DNA of 63,280 nt from an uncultured Candidatus Saccharibacteria bacterium (GCA_938041435.1 CALISR010000009.1:1-63280), one strand, 5' to 3'; positions 8,063 to 17,812 are shown, numbered from the stretch's first letter. A program made the numbers and translations. Notes: generated by a model not told the origin, from the sequence alone.

Positions 8063-8713
8063 TTACGCCTTGGGCGGTACAATATCTGCTTTAAGCACAT
8101 CACACGCAGTAGGATATGCCATGCCAGGCTCAAATGTGTAAACAAGTAATTGACCAAAGGGCATCTCTACTGTACCCATGTCTTCCTCTGGGATTCGGTC
8201 GAGGTACTTCATAAGCGCGCGAATCGTGTTACCGTGCGCCACAATCAATACGGTCTCGCCCGTCTGGAGCCGTGGCAAGATCTCTGACTCAAAGTACGGA
8301 ATCGAGCGCTCATATACATCCTTGAGTGTCTCACCACCAGGTACAGGGTAATCCCAGCCGCGCCGAATACCATTAAAGGCCTTCTCGCCAATCTCTTCTT
8401 TGACTTCCCACTTGTTCTTGCCAGTTAGGTCGCCATAGTCACGCTCGTTCAGCTCAGACGCGTGTACCACCGCAGCATCACTTGAGCGGATTGGGTTATC
8501 TGCACCTTCCATCAACGCATCAAGTGTCTCATGCGTCCGTTTGAGCGCCGAGGTATATACCGCATCGATGGTGCGACCACGCAAGAACTCGCCGAGTTGA
8601 CGTGTATCGCTCTTACCTTTTTCGGTAAGGCTTACGTCCGTCCAGCCTGTCCATTTACCTTGTAAATTCCATTCGCTTTCGCCATGCCGGCTGATAATAA
8701 GTGTTCCTGTCAT
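8063..8713 (-). CDS. gpmA: 2,3-bisphosphoglycerate-dependent phosphoglycerate mutase
   Basis: 216 residues. Interconverts 3- and 2-phosphoglycerate in glycolysis. The RHGESEWN phosphohistidine motif lies at about residues 8-15, with GWTDVSLTEKG, a SELNERDYGDLTGKNK segment, and the second catalytic His in IVAHGNTIRALMKYL, all diagnostic of dPGM. The start at 8713 is preferred over 8731 because a TATAAT box ends exactly 6 nt upstream (plus 8720-8725), giving a likely leaderless mRNA. Enolase, the next pathway step, is encoded nearby on the other strand. Confidence 0.95.
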   Translation of the reverse strand: MTGTLIISRHGESEWNLQGKWTGWTDVSLTEKGKSDTRQLGEFLRGRTIDAVYTSALKRTHETLDALMEGADNPIRSSDAAVVHASELNERDYGDLTGKNKWEVKEEIGEKAFNGIRRGWDYPVPGGETLKDVYERSIPYFESEILPRLQTGETVLIVAHGNTIRALMKYLDRIPEEDMGTVEMPFGQLLVYTFEPGMAYPTACDVLKADIVPPKA

Positions 8714-8783
8714 GCCTCCATTATACGGCACTATTGGCGCGAGTGCTATATATGTCTACCAATCATTCCGTATTTGAGGTCCC

Positions 8784-8805
8784 AAAAGCCCCCTCGGGAG
8801 GGGGC
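8784..8805 (-). terminator. Rho-independent terminator
   Basis: On the minus strand GCCCCCTC pairs with GAGGGGGC (plus 8788-8805), followed by TTTT (plus 8784-8787). It ends the transcript of the small secreted protein before gpmA. Confidence 0.85.
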
Positions 8806-8867
8806 CGCGACAACGGGGGTTTTCATTTTCGTTTTTGGGTATATCGGGTATTTCAGTGAGTAGTTAT

Positions 8868-9248
8868 TTAGCGAACGAAATCGCCTTGGTACACCGATCC
8901 ATCGGTGTGAGACAACAGCCAGTAGTGATATGCTGCTCCCTCTGGTGCTGTCTCAAGACTGACACAGCCAGTCTCGCCAGCGCCAAGGATTTGGCCATAA
9001 CTTGGACCATTACCTTGGGTTGGCGCAACCGTAAAGGCTGTTGTGCCAGGCGTGCCGTCGGGGTAGTTTGCATCAGAAACGCAAAACAGTTTCGTCCCAT
9101 CGTAGTATTGGACAACGGACGTACCGTTGTCATTGGCGGTCGGCCCGAAACTCTCTGCCGACGCTGGTGCTGTATTAAACAGCAAAGATCCCGCCGCCAT
9201 TGAGCCAACTGCCAATACGCTAAGGATACCTACTTTTTTGAATGTCAT
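8868..9248 (-). CDS. Small secreted protein of unknown function
   Basis: 126 residues from the ATG at 9248, chosen because AAGGAGGG lies about 8 nt upstream and the protein then begins with a signal peptide (MTFKKVGILSVLAVGSMAAG, cleavage near ASA). The mature part of about 95 residues is beta-rich with two Cys (LFCVSD, TGCVSL) that could form a disulfide, and ends in YWLLSHTDGSVYQGDFVR. I recognise no family. Flanked by its own terminator, so monocistronic. Confidence 0.7.
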   Translation of the reverse strand: MTFKKVGILSVLAVGSMAAGSLLFNTAPASAESFGPTANDNGTSVVQYYDGTKLFCVSDANYPDGTPGTTAFTVAPTQGNGPSYGQILGAGETGCVSLETAPEGAAYHYWLLSHTDGSVYQGDFVR

Positions 9249-9487
9249 GGGAATAGCCCTCCTTACTGTGTAGGTGCGAAACGAAGAACGCAGGGTTACT
9301 GCCACCCTCCGCTTCATTAACCGTTGCCGTAATTATATTGTACCATGTGTGTCAGCAAATACAATGCTTGAATCTATAAAATGACCTTTTGTCAATATCC
9401 TTGTCTGGCATGAAAATTTTCGCAGTTGGTTCATGCTATTTTAGCGGTAATAGCGACTACTTTCCATTCGATGGTATACTAGAAGAT

Positions 9488-10768
9488 ATGAACAACTACT
9501 CTATCCAAACCATAAAAGCACGACAAATTTTAGACAGCCGCGGCAACCCCACTGTCGAAGCGGACGTCATCCTTGCTGATGGCACGCTGGGCCGAGCGGC
9601 CGTCCCGAGCGGAGCAAGTACTGGTGCGGGCGAAGCACTGGAGCTACGCGATGGTGGCAATCAGTGGACTGGCAAAGGAGTAAGCCAGGCAGTTGCCCAT
9701 GTTAACGACGTTATCGCTCCTGCACTGGTGGGTCACGATGCGAGCGACCAGCAAGCGATTGATAATGCAATGCTTGCCCTTGATGGAACAGATAATAAGT
9801 CTAAGCTCGGTGCTAATGCTATTCTCAGTGTTAGCCTGGCTACTGCCAAGGCTGTTGCTCATGCCAAGCAGCAACCACTCTGGCGCTACATTGCCGAGCA
9901 AACTGACAGCACACCAAGTCTTCCCCTGCCAATGATGAATGTCCTCAACGGTGGTGCGCACGCCGCCTTTGCGACCGATATCCAAGAGTTTATGATCATC
10001 TGCAAAGGTGCAGCAACTTTTGCAGATACGCTCCGCATGGGCACCGAAATCTTCCACGCTCTTGCTAAAGTCCTCAAAGCACACGATTACCCCACTACTG
10101 TTGGCGACGAAGGTGGCTATGCGCCACGCGTCCGCCAGGGTAACCGCGAGCCGCTCGCCTTGCTGAGCGAAGCGATTACCAAAGCTGGCTACACCGTTGG
10201 CACAGATGTCGTCTTTGCAATGGATGCTGCCTCGAGTGAGTTCTACCATGACGGCCGTTATGAGCTGAAGTGTGAAGGCAAGAGCCTGACTAGTAGCGAG
10301 ATGATCGACTGGCTCGCTGCTCTCGTTGACGAATTCCCAATCGTCAGCATCGAAGACGGCCTGGCCGAGGGCGACTGGGCAGGCTGGCAACAGCTCCGCC
10401 AGCGCCTCGGCGACCGCGTCCAGCTAGTGGGCGATGACCTCCTCGTCACGAATACAAGCCTCATTCAACAAGCGATCGACCAAGACGCAGCGAATGCACT
10501 CCTCGTCAAGCCCAACCAAATCGGCTCACTCAGCGAGACAATCCAAGCCGTGCAGCTTGCCCAGAATGCTGGCTGGCGCACCGTGATGAGTCACCGCTCT
10601 GGCGAGACTGAGGATACCACAATCAGCCACTTGGCAGTTGGCCTGGGCTGTGGGCAGATCAAGACCGGCTCGCTCTCGCGCACCGACCGCGTGGCGAAGT
10701 ACAACGAGCTACTCCGCATTGCCGAAGCAGACGAGAGTCTCACGCTTGCGCAGCCATTCAAGCAGTAG
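9488..10768 (+). CDS. eno: Enolase
   Basis: 426 residues, normal length. Dehydrates 2-phosphoglycerate to phosphoenolpyruvate. The start at 9488 gives ARQILDSRGNPTVEADVILA at the family position; a longer frame from 9389 has no homology. Key parts are GASTGAGEALELRDG, DIQEFMI, VGDEGGYAP (catalytic Glu), the Mg ligands in FAMDAASSEFY, SIEDGLAE and VGDDLLVTN, the catalytic Lys in LLVKPNQIG, and the signature SHRSGETEDTTISHLAVG. A -10 box TATACT (9475-9480) ends 7 nt before the ATG with no ribosome-binding site, suggesting a leaderless or near-leaderless transcript. A strong terminator follows. Confidence 0.98.
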   Translation: MNNYSIQTIKARQILDSRGNPTVEADVILADGTLGRAAVPSGASTGAGEALELRDGGNQWTGKGVSQAVAHVNDVIAPALVGHDASDQQAIDNAMLALDGTDNKSKLGANAILSVSLATAKAVAHAKQQPLWRYIAEQTDSTPSLPLPMMNVLNGGAHAAFATDIQEFMIICKGAATFADTLRMGTEIFHALAKVLKAHDYPTTVGDEGGYAPRVRQGNREPLALLSEAITKAGYTVGTDVVFAMDAASSEFYHDGRYELKCEGKSLTSSEMIDWLAALVDEFPIVSIEDGLAEGDWAGWQQLRQRLGDRVQLVGDDLLVTNTSLIQQAIDQDAANALLVKPNQIGSLSETIQAVQLAQNAGWRTVMSHRSGETEDTTISHLAVGLGCGQIKTGSLSRTDRVAKYNELLRIAEADESLTLAQPFKQ

Positions 10769-10799
10769 TAGCCTACCTCGCCACACGGCACTACTTTAT

Positions 10800-10832
10800 G
10801 CCATCCACCCCTACTTTGGGTGGGTGGCTTTT
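10800..10832 (+). terminator. Rho-independent terminator of eno
   Basis: An 11-bp stem, GCCATCCACCC (10800-10810) with GGGTGGGTGGC (10818-10828) including one T-G pair, is followed by TTTTT. Confidence 0.9.
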
Positions 10833-11120
10833 TAGACCACGCCTCCCTACTACCCTTTTCAATGCTGGCTTATCTGCTCGCGAGTTATTTCTTGATATCG
10901 CTATAAGGGATACCATTATTTAACTATCAACACCAGAGTTAGATTAGTGATTGATCTATACACCCTATCGAATAAAACCGCGGATGAAGTACAAGAGTTT
11001 TCTATCCACTGTACTCTATAGTAGAGCTACCTAATGGAGCCCATCTGCCAATACCATGCCGGTCATGCTATTGGCGTGCTGCTCCTCGTGCCGTATAATA
11101 GACAGAGATGAGGAGTTATT
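10833..11120. other. Intergenic region with sortase promoter
   Basis: No gene seen. The right end carries TTGGCG at 11071-11076, a 17-nt spacer and TATAAT at 11094-11099, then a GAGGAG ribosome-binding site before the sortase start. Confidence 0.6.
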
Positions 11121-11759
11121 ATGCTAGCAATGAATAAAGCAAAACGACAGCCATCTACACCACGTCGTTCGCGTATGCGCATGCCGCGCATTTCGATACC
11201 AAACTGGATATTCGGTACTATCGCAGTCCTCTTTTTGTTAGTGGGAGGGTATCTACTCCTGCTCACTACTTCACCAATCATTGCACCGCACTTTACCAAG
11301 CCGATCACTGTGGCGACACTTGCCAAGCCTGAAGCTAAAGACAATCGTATTATCATCCCCAAAATCGGTGTTAATATCCCGTACGGTACTAATGGCAAAC
11401 TCGCCCTCGATCGTGGTGCGTGGTGGCGCTACCCAGACCACGGCAACCCTGAGAAGGGCGGCAACTTCGTCGTGGCAGCCCACCGCTTTAGTATCCAGCC
11501 AACGCCTGGCGGTACAGTAGAAAAATCACCATTCTTTCATATCGACAAGCTCGCTCTAGGCGACCAGATCCTTGCCGACTACCAAGGCAAACGCTACAAC
11601 TACAAAATAACCAAGAAATTTGATGTCAAGCCAACCAGTGTTGAGATCGAAGCTCCAACAGAAGACGCTCGCCTGACGCTCTACAGCTGCGACTTAGGCG
11701 GTGCCAAGACTGGCCGAGTCGTTATCGTTGCCGAGAAGCAAGGCGAGGCTGCATCGTAA
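11121..11759 (+). CDS. Sortase
   Basis: 212 residues. A basic N-terminus and one membrane helix (about 30-50: TIAVLFLLVGGYLLLL) precede a sortase beta-barrel. The catalytic His is in FVVAAHRFS, the catalytic Cys in LTLYSCDLGG, and the Arg follows in KTGRVVIV. Sortases cleave a C-terminal sorting signal and attach proteins to the peptidoglycan. Start supported by GAGGAG and an upstream consensus-like promoter. The class is not certain; the LADTG signal in the protein at 3300-5267 would suit a class E-like enzyme. No pilin or substrate gene is adjacent. Confidence 0.92.
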   Translation: MLAMNKAKRQPSTPRRSRMRMPRISIPNWIFGTIAVLFLLVGGYLLLLTTSPIIAPHFTKPITVATLAKPEAKDNRIIIPKIGVNIPYGTNGKLALDRGAWWRYPDHGNPEKGGNFVVAAHRFSIQPTPGGTVEKSPFFHIDKLALGDQILADYQGKRYNYKITKKFDVKPTSVEIEAPTEDARLTLYSCDLGGAKTGRVVIVAEKQGEAAS

Positions 11760-12135
11760 GTCTTGGTGTTTTACCTATCTCAAACGTTACAGTCTCCTCT
11801 TTTTTACTGTTTACTGTAGCGTAGTAATCGCTTAGTGTTACATCCTACTCGCTTCGTCCCCACCGTAAAACGCAGTTTTGCTCATATCAATCCTTTCGTG
11901 GTATTGGGCTTACATCTAGAACTCTCACCTGAGCACTTACTCATGCTCCTGCCATTTACCTTAAGGAACACATGAAAGCATCTGCTACATTGATACTGTG
12001 AGCTTGGATACTGGAACACATTAGCTCTTTCGGCGAGAAAGGCTCATCAAGCATGCAATGTTGCAGACAAGGGTTTATTGCTCGCTCGGATATTTGGGCA
12101 TTCTTATCCTATACTATACACCTACAAAACAAAAA
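11760..12135. other. Gene-free region between sortase and rny
   Basis: No convincing gene, RNA or repeat recognised. The two converging genes flank it, and the right end is the rny terminator. Confidence 0.5.
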
Positions 12136-12157
12136 CCGGCCAATTTGCTTGACCGGC
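12131..12157 (-). terminator. Terminator of rny
   Basis: Minus-strand stem CCGGTCAA/TTGGCCGG (plus 12136-12143 with 12149-12156, one wobble), loop of 5, followed by TTTTTGTTTT on the minus strand. Confidence 0.85.
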
Positions 12158-12185
12158 TTATTGTTTGCAGGAGATGGATATGCCC

Positions 12186-13673
12186 CTATTTGGCGAACTC
12201 GATCGCCCGTGTCTCGCGGATCACGTTGACTTTGATTGTACCAGGATACTGCATGGTACTCTCAATCTTGGTAGCGATATCTCGCGCGAGCTTGATGGCG
12301 CTCAGATCATCCACTACTTCTGGCCGAACAATGACACGTACTTCGCGCCCAGCACTAATTGCATAGGCTTTATCGATACCACGGAAGCTGGTGGCAACAT
12401 TCTCGAGGTCGCGCATTCGCTCAACGAAATTCTCGGCGCTCATGTTGCGCGCACCAGGCCGAGCAGCACTGGCTGCATCGCATACTCGCACAACAATTGC
12501 CTCGGGTGTTGTGGCTTCAATATCATCGTGATGAGCCTCAATGGCGTGGCAAATTGCCTCGCTCAAGCCTGCCTTGCGTGCTAGCTCTGCTCCAATGTGA
12601 TGGTGCTTGCCTTCCATTTTGTGCGTCACTGCCTTACCCATATCGTGAAGTAGTGTAGCGATCTTGACGGTACGCACATCTGCCCCAATCTCTGCTGCTA
12701 TTAGCCCGGCAATCTGCGCCATCTCAGTACTGTGTTTCAAGACATTTTGGCCGTAACTCGTCCGAAACTTCAGCTCACCCACAAGGTGGAGCAGCTCCTT
12801 TGGAATACCAGCTACGCCAATCTCACGCGCCGCATCTTCACCAGCACGCACGACTTCTTTGTCAATTTGCTTATTTGCCTTGGCCACAACCTCTTCGATG
12901 CGGCCAGGGTGAATCCGCCCGTCTTTCATTAACATCTCAAGACTCAGGCGTGCCACTTGGCGACGCACTGGATCAAAGCTACTGAGGACAATCATCCCTG
13001 GCGTGTCGTCCACTAAGATATCAACACCGGTGGCTCGCTGCAGAGCCTGGATATTGCGCCCTTCTTTACCAATGATGCGACCCTTCATATCGTCGTCGGG
13101 CAGCTTAATAGCAGTCACTGTGCGCTCAGCCGTCACTTCGCTACTCATACGCTCCATCGCTGTCACGAGGATCATCTGAGCCTTCTCCTCGGCATCATCC
13201 ATCGCTTCGCGCTGCAATTTATCCACCAGGCCAGTCAGGTCTTGGCGGATATCACGCTCGGTCATATGCATCAGCTTACTGGCGGCGTCTTGCTTGGTAA
13301 GGCCAGCGATTTTCTCGAGCTTAGCCTGCTGCCGGCCCCGAATCTCGCGGATCTCATTCTTCAGCTCATCGACCTCTGTCTCACTCTTGCGGAGCTTCTC
13401 ACTCCGGCGATCGAGCTCATCGAGCTTGCGATCTAAGCTCGCCTCGCGCTCGAGCAAACGATTCTCTGTCTTTTGCATCGCGCGGCGGCGCTCATTCTCG
13501 ATCCGCAGCGCTTCATCCTTGGCCTTGAGGACGATATCACCCGCTTGCTGCTTGGCCTGAGCCAATTCTTTGTCGATTGTCCGCTGGCCATTGGCGGTTT
13601 GCTGGCGATCGTAGGCGTACTTGCCACCAAAACCAAGCGCCACGCCAATCGCCGCGAAGAGTACTTCTATCAT
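12186..13673 (-). CDS. rny: Ribonuclease Y
   Basis: 495 residues. Membrane-anchored endoribonuclease that initiates mRNA decay in many Gram-positive bacteria. An N-terminal helix (EVLFAAIGVALGFGGKYAY) is followed by a long charged coiled coil (about 30-190), a KH domain with GRIIGKEGRNIQALQ (about 205-260), and an HD domain with LLHDMGKA and the AHHDDIE metal site (about 335-430). The C-terminal domain ends in VNVIRETRAIEFAK. Length is slightly under the usual 510-520. AAAGGAATACC precedes the ATG. Confidence 0.97.
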   Translation of the reverse strand: MIEVLFAAIGVALGFGGKYAYDRQQTANGQRTIDKELAQAKQQAGDIVLKAKDEALRIENERRRAMQKTENRLLEREASLDRKLDELDRRSEKLRKSETEVDELKNEIREIRGRQQAKLEKIAGLTKQDAASKLMHMTERDIRQDLTGLVDKLQREAMDDAEEKAQMILVTAMERMSSEVTAERTVTAIKLPDDDMKGRIIGKEGRNIQALQRATGVDILVDDTPGMIVLSSFDPVRRQVARLSLEMLMKDGRIHPGRIEEVVAKANKQIDKEVVRAGEDAAREIGVAGIPKELLHLVGELKFRTSYGQNVLKHSTEMAQIAGLIAAEIGADVRTVKIATLLHDMGKAVTHKMEGKHHHIGAELARKAGLSEAICHAIEAHHDDIEATTPEAIVVRVCDAASAARPGARNMSAENFVERMRDLENVATSFRGIDKAYAISAGREVRVIVRPEVVDDLSAIKLARDIATKIESTMQYPGTIKVNVIRETRAIEFAK

Positions 13674-13867
13674 GGTATTCCTTTCTCCGGATATGTGTTG
13701 TTTTTACTACATCAGACTTACGTCAGCCCACACCGGTATTATCAAACATTAAAACTATCTACAGACTAATATATTGTATCGCGTTTTGGCCAATTTGCGC
13801 AACTGGCAATATAAAGGTCTATCTATTTACAGAGGTAACGATTTATTACCCTTATGCTTCATACTAG

Positions 13868-14257
13868 CTATTTCTTTGGCTGGGTGATATGTGCAGCTGC
13901 ACCGTACTGAGGCAAAACAATGCTATCATCCTCGCCATGTGCTAGCCGTTTAAGGCAGGTAGCGCGCCAATCATCGCCTGTCGCGCCAACAATCGGAATA
14001 TGCTGCTCGTGCGCAAGTGTATTAAGCACTGTCAGGCCAATCCGTAGCCCCGTAAAACTCCCCGGCCCAGACCGCACCCCAATGCCAGTCATATCCGCCA
14101 GTGTTTTGCCATGCTCGGCCAAGCGATCACGCAGATAAGCCAGCATATCACGCGCCAGAGTGCGGCCAGCTGGCCACTCATAGCTCGTCTGAGTACCAGT
14201 GTCATCTACCAATGTTAGTTCCACGACCATCCCTGCGCTATTCCACAAAATAATCAT
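13868..14257 (-). CDS. tsaB: TsaB, short form (tRNA t6A synthesis)
   Basis: 129 residues against about 210-230 in typical TsaB. It contains the hallmark GVRSGPGSFTGLRIGLTVLN (about 60-80) and the first ASKHA lobe, but only a brief C-terminal remnant (IVLPQYGAAAHITQ). TsaB dimerises with TsaD for threonylcarbamoyl transfer to A37 of ANN-decoding tRNAs. The second lobe is missing, not frameshifted as far as I can see. The start codon overlaps the tsaE stop (ATGA), so the two are translationally coupled. Confidence 0.9.
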   Translation of the reverse strand: MIILWNSAGMVVELTLVDDTGTQTSYEWPAGRTLARDMLAYLRDRLAEHGKTLADMTGIGVRSGPGSFTGLRIGLTVLNTLAHEQHIPIVGATGDDWRATCLKRLAHGEDDSIVLPQYGAAAHITQPKK

Positions 14258-14712
14258 GCCGAGACCTCCTGGAGAAGCTGGGTCGACACGGTGCCACCAG
14301 CCTCAATATCCAGCTGGCGGACTGTCTCGCTCTGTGCAGTAATGGTGATCGTTAGGTGGTCGGGTGGGACGACATCCGCTACAGCCTGAGCCCACTCGAT
14401 GATAGTCACTGTGCGGGGCTCAGCAATCGCCTCAGCCAATTCAAGCTGCATCACCCCTGCATCGCCTAAACGATAAAAATCATAATGCGCAAGCTGGATA
14501 TCATCGCGCCCGTGATACAGCCGACTAATCGTAAAGGTTGGGCTCTGGATATCATCGGTAATGGCGAGGCCATGTGCAACCCCCTTAACGAGCGTTGTCT
14601 TGCCTGCGCCAATATCCCCTACTAGCACAATCACCTCACCACCACGCAATGCCTGGCCAAGGCGCTGCCCAAGCTGTAACGTATCAGTAAGTGATTGACA
14701 GATAACACGCAT
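14254..14712 (-). CDS. tsaE: TsaE ATPase (tRNA t6A synthesis)
   Basis: 152 residues. P-loop ATPase acting with TsaB and TsaD in t6A formation. Walker A GDIGAGKTTLVKG, the switch-like QSPTFTISRLYHGRDD, HYDFYRLGD and VTIIEWAQ are all family hallmarks. A TATACT -10 box ends 9 nt upstream of the ATG (plus 14722-14727), without a Shine-Dalgarno sequence. Confidence 0.96.
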   Translation of the reverse strand: MRVICQSLTDTLQLGQRLGQALRGGEVIVLVGDIGAGKTTLVKGVAHGLAITDDIQSPTFTISRLYHGRDDIQLAHYDFYRLGDAGVMQLELAEAIAEPRTVTIIEWAQAVADVVPPDHLTITITAQSETVRQLDIEAGGTVSTQLLQEVSA

Positions 14713-14811
14713 ACTGGCTCTAGTATAGCACAGCCTTACCTCCGTTGATACGAATATCGCTCTATCCTCTAGTCAGCATAAGCATAATGAGCTACAATAA
14801 GCGTAAGTACT

Positions 14812-16593
14812 ATGCATATATCTGATTCTACTATAGTCAAACTTCTCGAGCGCAGTGGCGCTGCGACCAGCCAGCAGCTCCAACCATTGGTGAGTGAGGC
14901 TGCGTCGTCTAATTTGCGGCTGCAAGATATTGTCTTGCAAAACAACCTCATCGACGAGCGTGCTCTCACTAAGCTCTATGCCACCTACGCCGACATCCCC
15001 TACATCGAGCTCGACCCCCGCGACATCCCTTCCGACATCCTCATGCGCATCCCTGAGCGAATCGCGCGCCAGTATAATGCCGTCATATTCAAGATCGACC
15101 CTGATGGGCTCATTCACCTCGCGATGGATGACCCAGACGATGTGCAAGCTGTCAACTTTATCGAGAAGGAGATCGGCACAAATACCCGTGTCTATATTGC
15201 GCCACGCAGCAATATCTTGGAGTGCCTTGAGGGGTACCGCGGCGATGTGACGCAGGAGCTCAAGGAAGTGATCGACATCCAGCGCGAGGATGATGGCTCG
15301 AACCAAAAAGTGACCGAAGCAGAGGTAGCAGAAGACTCACCAATCGCCCAAACGGTTAATCTGTTACTGGAATACGCCATTCGCAGCAACGCCAGCGATA
15401 TCCACATCGAGCCTCGCGAGCAATTCGTACAGGTACGTTACCGGATTGATGGTGTCCTTAAAGAAGTAAACCGCCTACCCAAGAATGTACTCGGTGCGCT
15501 CGTAAGCCGCATTAAGATCCTCTCCAACCTTAAGATAGACGAACGCCGCATCCCACAGGACGGTCGCTTTAAGATCAAAGTCGCAGGCAAGCAATATGCC
15601 CTGCGCGTCAGCACGCTACCCATTGCTGATGGTGAGAAGGTGGTGATGCGTATCCTCGACGAATCAAACCAAGCAGTGACGCTCGAACAGCTTGGCTACT
15701 GGGGTCATTCGCTGGCTGTTATCAATCAAGCACTGACCGAGCCCAATGGGATGATCCTCGTGACAGGTCCAACCGGGAGCGGCAAGTCTACCTCACTATT
15801 CTCCGTCCTTTCGATGCTTAATACACCAGAGGTCAATATCTCGACCATTGAGGATCCCGTGGAGTATAAGATCCCCGGCGTCAACCAAACCCAAACCAAT
15901 AGCAAAGCTGGCATGACTTTCGCCAGTGGCTTGCGCGCTCTGCTCCGCCAAGACCCAAACATCATTATGGTAGGCGAGATCCGCGACGGCGAGACAGCTA
16001 ACCTTGGCGTCCAGGCTGCCCTAACCGGCCACTTGGTATTTAGTACACTCCACACCAATAACGCCGCCACTTGTTTGCCGCGCCTACTCGATATGGGGAT
16101 CGAGCCCTTCCTCATCGCCAGTACCGTTAAGGCCGTGGTGGGCCAGCGCCTGGTGCGCCGTCTCTGTATGAACTGCCGCCAGAGCTATGAACCCGACCAA
16201 ACAGAAGTCGCAGAAATCGTTCGCCTCTTCCACCTTGCACCGGGTCAAAATTTCTATTACATCCACCAACTTGAAGCCCAGGCGATCGTCCAAAAGGTCG
16301 GTGGTGAGACACCCTGGGGTACGACGGACACCACCATCGCCGCCCTCTGGCAGCCAAACCCAAACGGCTGCGATGAATGTAATCACACCGGCTTCAAGGG
16401 TCGGGTGGGTATCTACGAAGTCCTCGGCACTTCGCGCGAAATCCAAAAGATGATTATCGGCGGCAATACCAGCAACGAAATCCAAGACCAAGCCGTCTCC
16501 GAAGGGATGACCACTATGCTCACCGATGGATTAATAAAAGCAATCCGCGGCAACACCACTGTAGAAGAAGTGCTCCGCGTCACAAAGGAATAA
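14812..16593 (+). CDS. pilB: Type IV pilus assembly ATPase PilB
   Basis: 593 residues. Hexameric cytosolic motor that powers pilus extension. An N-terminal GspE/PilB-type domain (about 10-150) is followed by the ATPase domain: Walker A GPTGSGKST near 320, Asp box TIEDPVEY, Walker B RQDPNIIMVGEIRDGE near 385, and His box VFSTLHTNNAA. A zinc-binding tetra-Cys pair, CMNC near 451 and CDEC near 518, is split by a Gln-rich insert longer than usual. First gene of the pilus operon; pilC starts 1 nt after its stop. TACAAT lies 13 nt before the ATG. Confidence 0.97.
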   Translation: MHISDSTIVKLLERSGAATSQQLQPLVSEAASSNLRLQDIVLQNNLIDERALTKLYATYADIPYIELDPRDIPSDILMRIPERIARQYNAVIFKIDPDGLIHLAMDDPDDVQAVNFIEKEIGTNTRVYIAPRSNILECLEGYRGDVTQELKEVIDIQREDDGSNQKVTEAEVAEDSPIAQTVNLLLEYAIRSNASDIHIEPREQFVQVRYRIDGVLKEVNRLPKNVLGALVSRIKILSNLKIDERRIPQDGRFKIKVAGKQYALRVSTLPIADGEKVVMRILDESNQAVTLEQLGYWGHSLAVINQALTEPNGMILVTGPTGSGKSTSLFSVLSMLNTPEVNISTIEDPVEYKIPGVNQTQTNSKAGMTFASGLRALLRQDPNIIMVGEIRDGETANLGVQAALTGHLVFSTLHTNNAATCLPRLLDMGIEPFLIASTVKAVVGQRLVRRLCMNCRQSYEPDQTEVAEIVRLFHLAPGQNFYYIHQLEAQAIVQKVGGETPWGTTDTTIAALWQPNPNGCDECNHTGFKGRVGIYEVLGTSREIQKMIIGGNTSNEIQDQAVSEGMTTMLTDGLIKAIRGNTTVEEVLRVTKE

Positions 16594-16594
16594 C

Positions 16595-17812
16595 ATGCCA
16601 CAATTTCGCTACATCGCCATCACGAACAAAAACGACTCCATCAATGGAACGATCGACGCCCCCGATCGTGCCAGTGCCCTAGCCAGCCTGAGCCGTCAAG
16701 GCCTGCGACCAATTAGCGCTGAAGAGGTCAAACCAAAACGCGCCAGCTTTGCTCTCTTTGGTGGCAACAAAGTCAAGAGTGAAGACTTGGTGATGTTTAC
16801 CCGTCAGCTCAGCGCTATGGTGTCAGCTGGTGTGCCGTTGCTGCGCGCCATGGGTTCGCTACACGACCACACTAGTAGCAAAGCCCTCCAAATAGTGACA
16901 GGCGACCTGCTACGCGATGTTGAGGGCGGTATGGCACTCGCCGACGCACTCGAAAAGCACCCAGAGACCTTTAATACCGTTTTTATTAACATGGTGCGCG
17001 CAGGCGAGGCAGCTGGTATTCTCGATGATATCCTCAAGCGCCTGGCCATGCAACAAGAAAAAAACGCCAGCATGCGCAAAAAAATCAAAAGCGCCATGAC
17101 ATACCCTACCGTGCTCATCGTTATCACCATTGCTGCCTTTTTTGGCTTGATGGTCTTTGTTATTCCGCAAATCGGCAGCATTGTGCGCGGCCTTGGTGGG
17201 CCGGACGCCAAGCTGCCCGCCATCACGGAGTTTATGCTCGGGCTCAGCGCATTTATCATCCAGTATGGGATCTTTATCATTGCGGCGCTCGGTGCGGGGA
17301 TATACTTCTTCCGCCGCTATATCAAGACACCAGCAGGCAAACTCTGGCTCCACACCATTATTCTCAAGATACCCAAGATCAATGATATCATCACCAAAAT
17401 CGCCGTTGCCCGCTTTGCTCGCACGTTCTCGGCGTTGATGGGATCAGGAGTAGCAGTGCTCGAATCCCTCCGCGTGACTGCCCGAGCGGTGGGCAACAAA
17501 GTCTACGAAAACGCCCTCAATGATGCTGCCGAACAAGTCAAGAATGGGCGCAACCTCTCGAGCATCATCGAAAAAAATCCACTCTTCCCACCCATCGTAG
17601 CGCAAATGCTCTCCGTTGGCGAAGAGACTGGCCAGACAGATACTGTACTGGTAAAGGTAGCAGATTATTATGAGGAGGAAGTAGACGTCGCAATCGATGG
17701 CATCAGCTCCATCATCGAGCCCGTCATGATCGTCATCATGGGTGGCATGGTCGGGCTCATTGCCGCCTCGGTGATGTTGCCAATCTCGAATATGGCAAAT
17801 CAGATTAAGTAA
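16595..17812 (+). CDS. pilC: Type IV pilus inner-membrane platform protein PilC
   Basis: 405 residues, normal length. Two tandem T2SSF domains (about 70-195 and 270-395), each with the G-E-x-x-G motif (RAGEAAGILDDILKRLA and SVGEETGQTDTVL), and three membrane helices (near 170, 215, 375). It couples PilB to the growing pilus in the membrane. Translationally adjacent to pilB. Confidence 0.96.
   Translation: MPQFRYIAITNKNDSINGTIDAPDRASALASLSRQGLRPISAEEVKPKRASFALFGGNKVKSEDLVMFTRQLSAMVSAGVPLLRAMGSLHDHTSSKALQIVTGDLLRDVEGGMALADALEKHPETFNTVFINMVRAGEAAGILDDILKRLAMQQEKNASMRKKIKSAMTYPTVLIVITIAAFFGLMVFVIPQIGSIVRGLGGPDAKLPAITEFMLGLSAFIIQYGIFIIAALGAGIYFFRRYIKTPAGKLWLHTIILKIPKINDIITKIAVARFARTFSALMGSGVAVLESLRVTARAVGNKVYENALNDAAEQVKNGRNLSSIIEKNPLFPPIVAQMLSVGEETGQTDTVLVKVADYYEEEVDVAIDGISSIIEPVMIVIMGGMVGLIAASVMLPISNMANQIK

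Noticed and set aside
9644..10390. 248-codon open frame opposite eno
   Set aside because: Antisense shadow of enolase codon bias.
12165..12584. Open frame opposite the 3' end of rny
   Set aside because: Fully inside the rny coding region on the other strand and without a ribosome-binding site.
14773..15306. Long open frame opposite pilB
   Set aside because: Mirror of the strongly conserved PilB frame; no start signals and no family resemblance.
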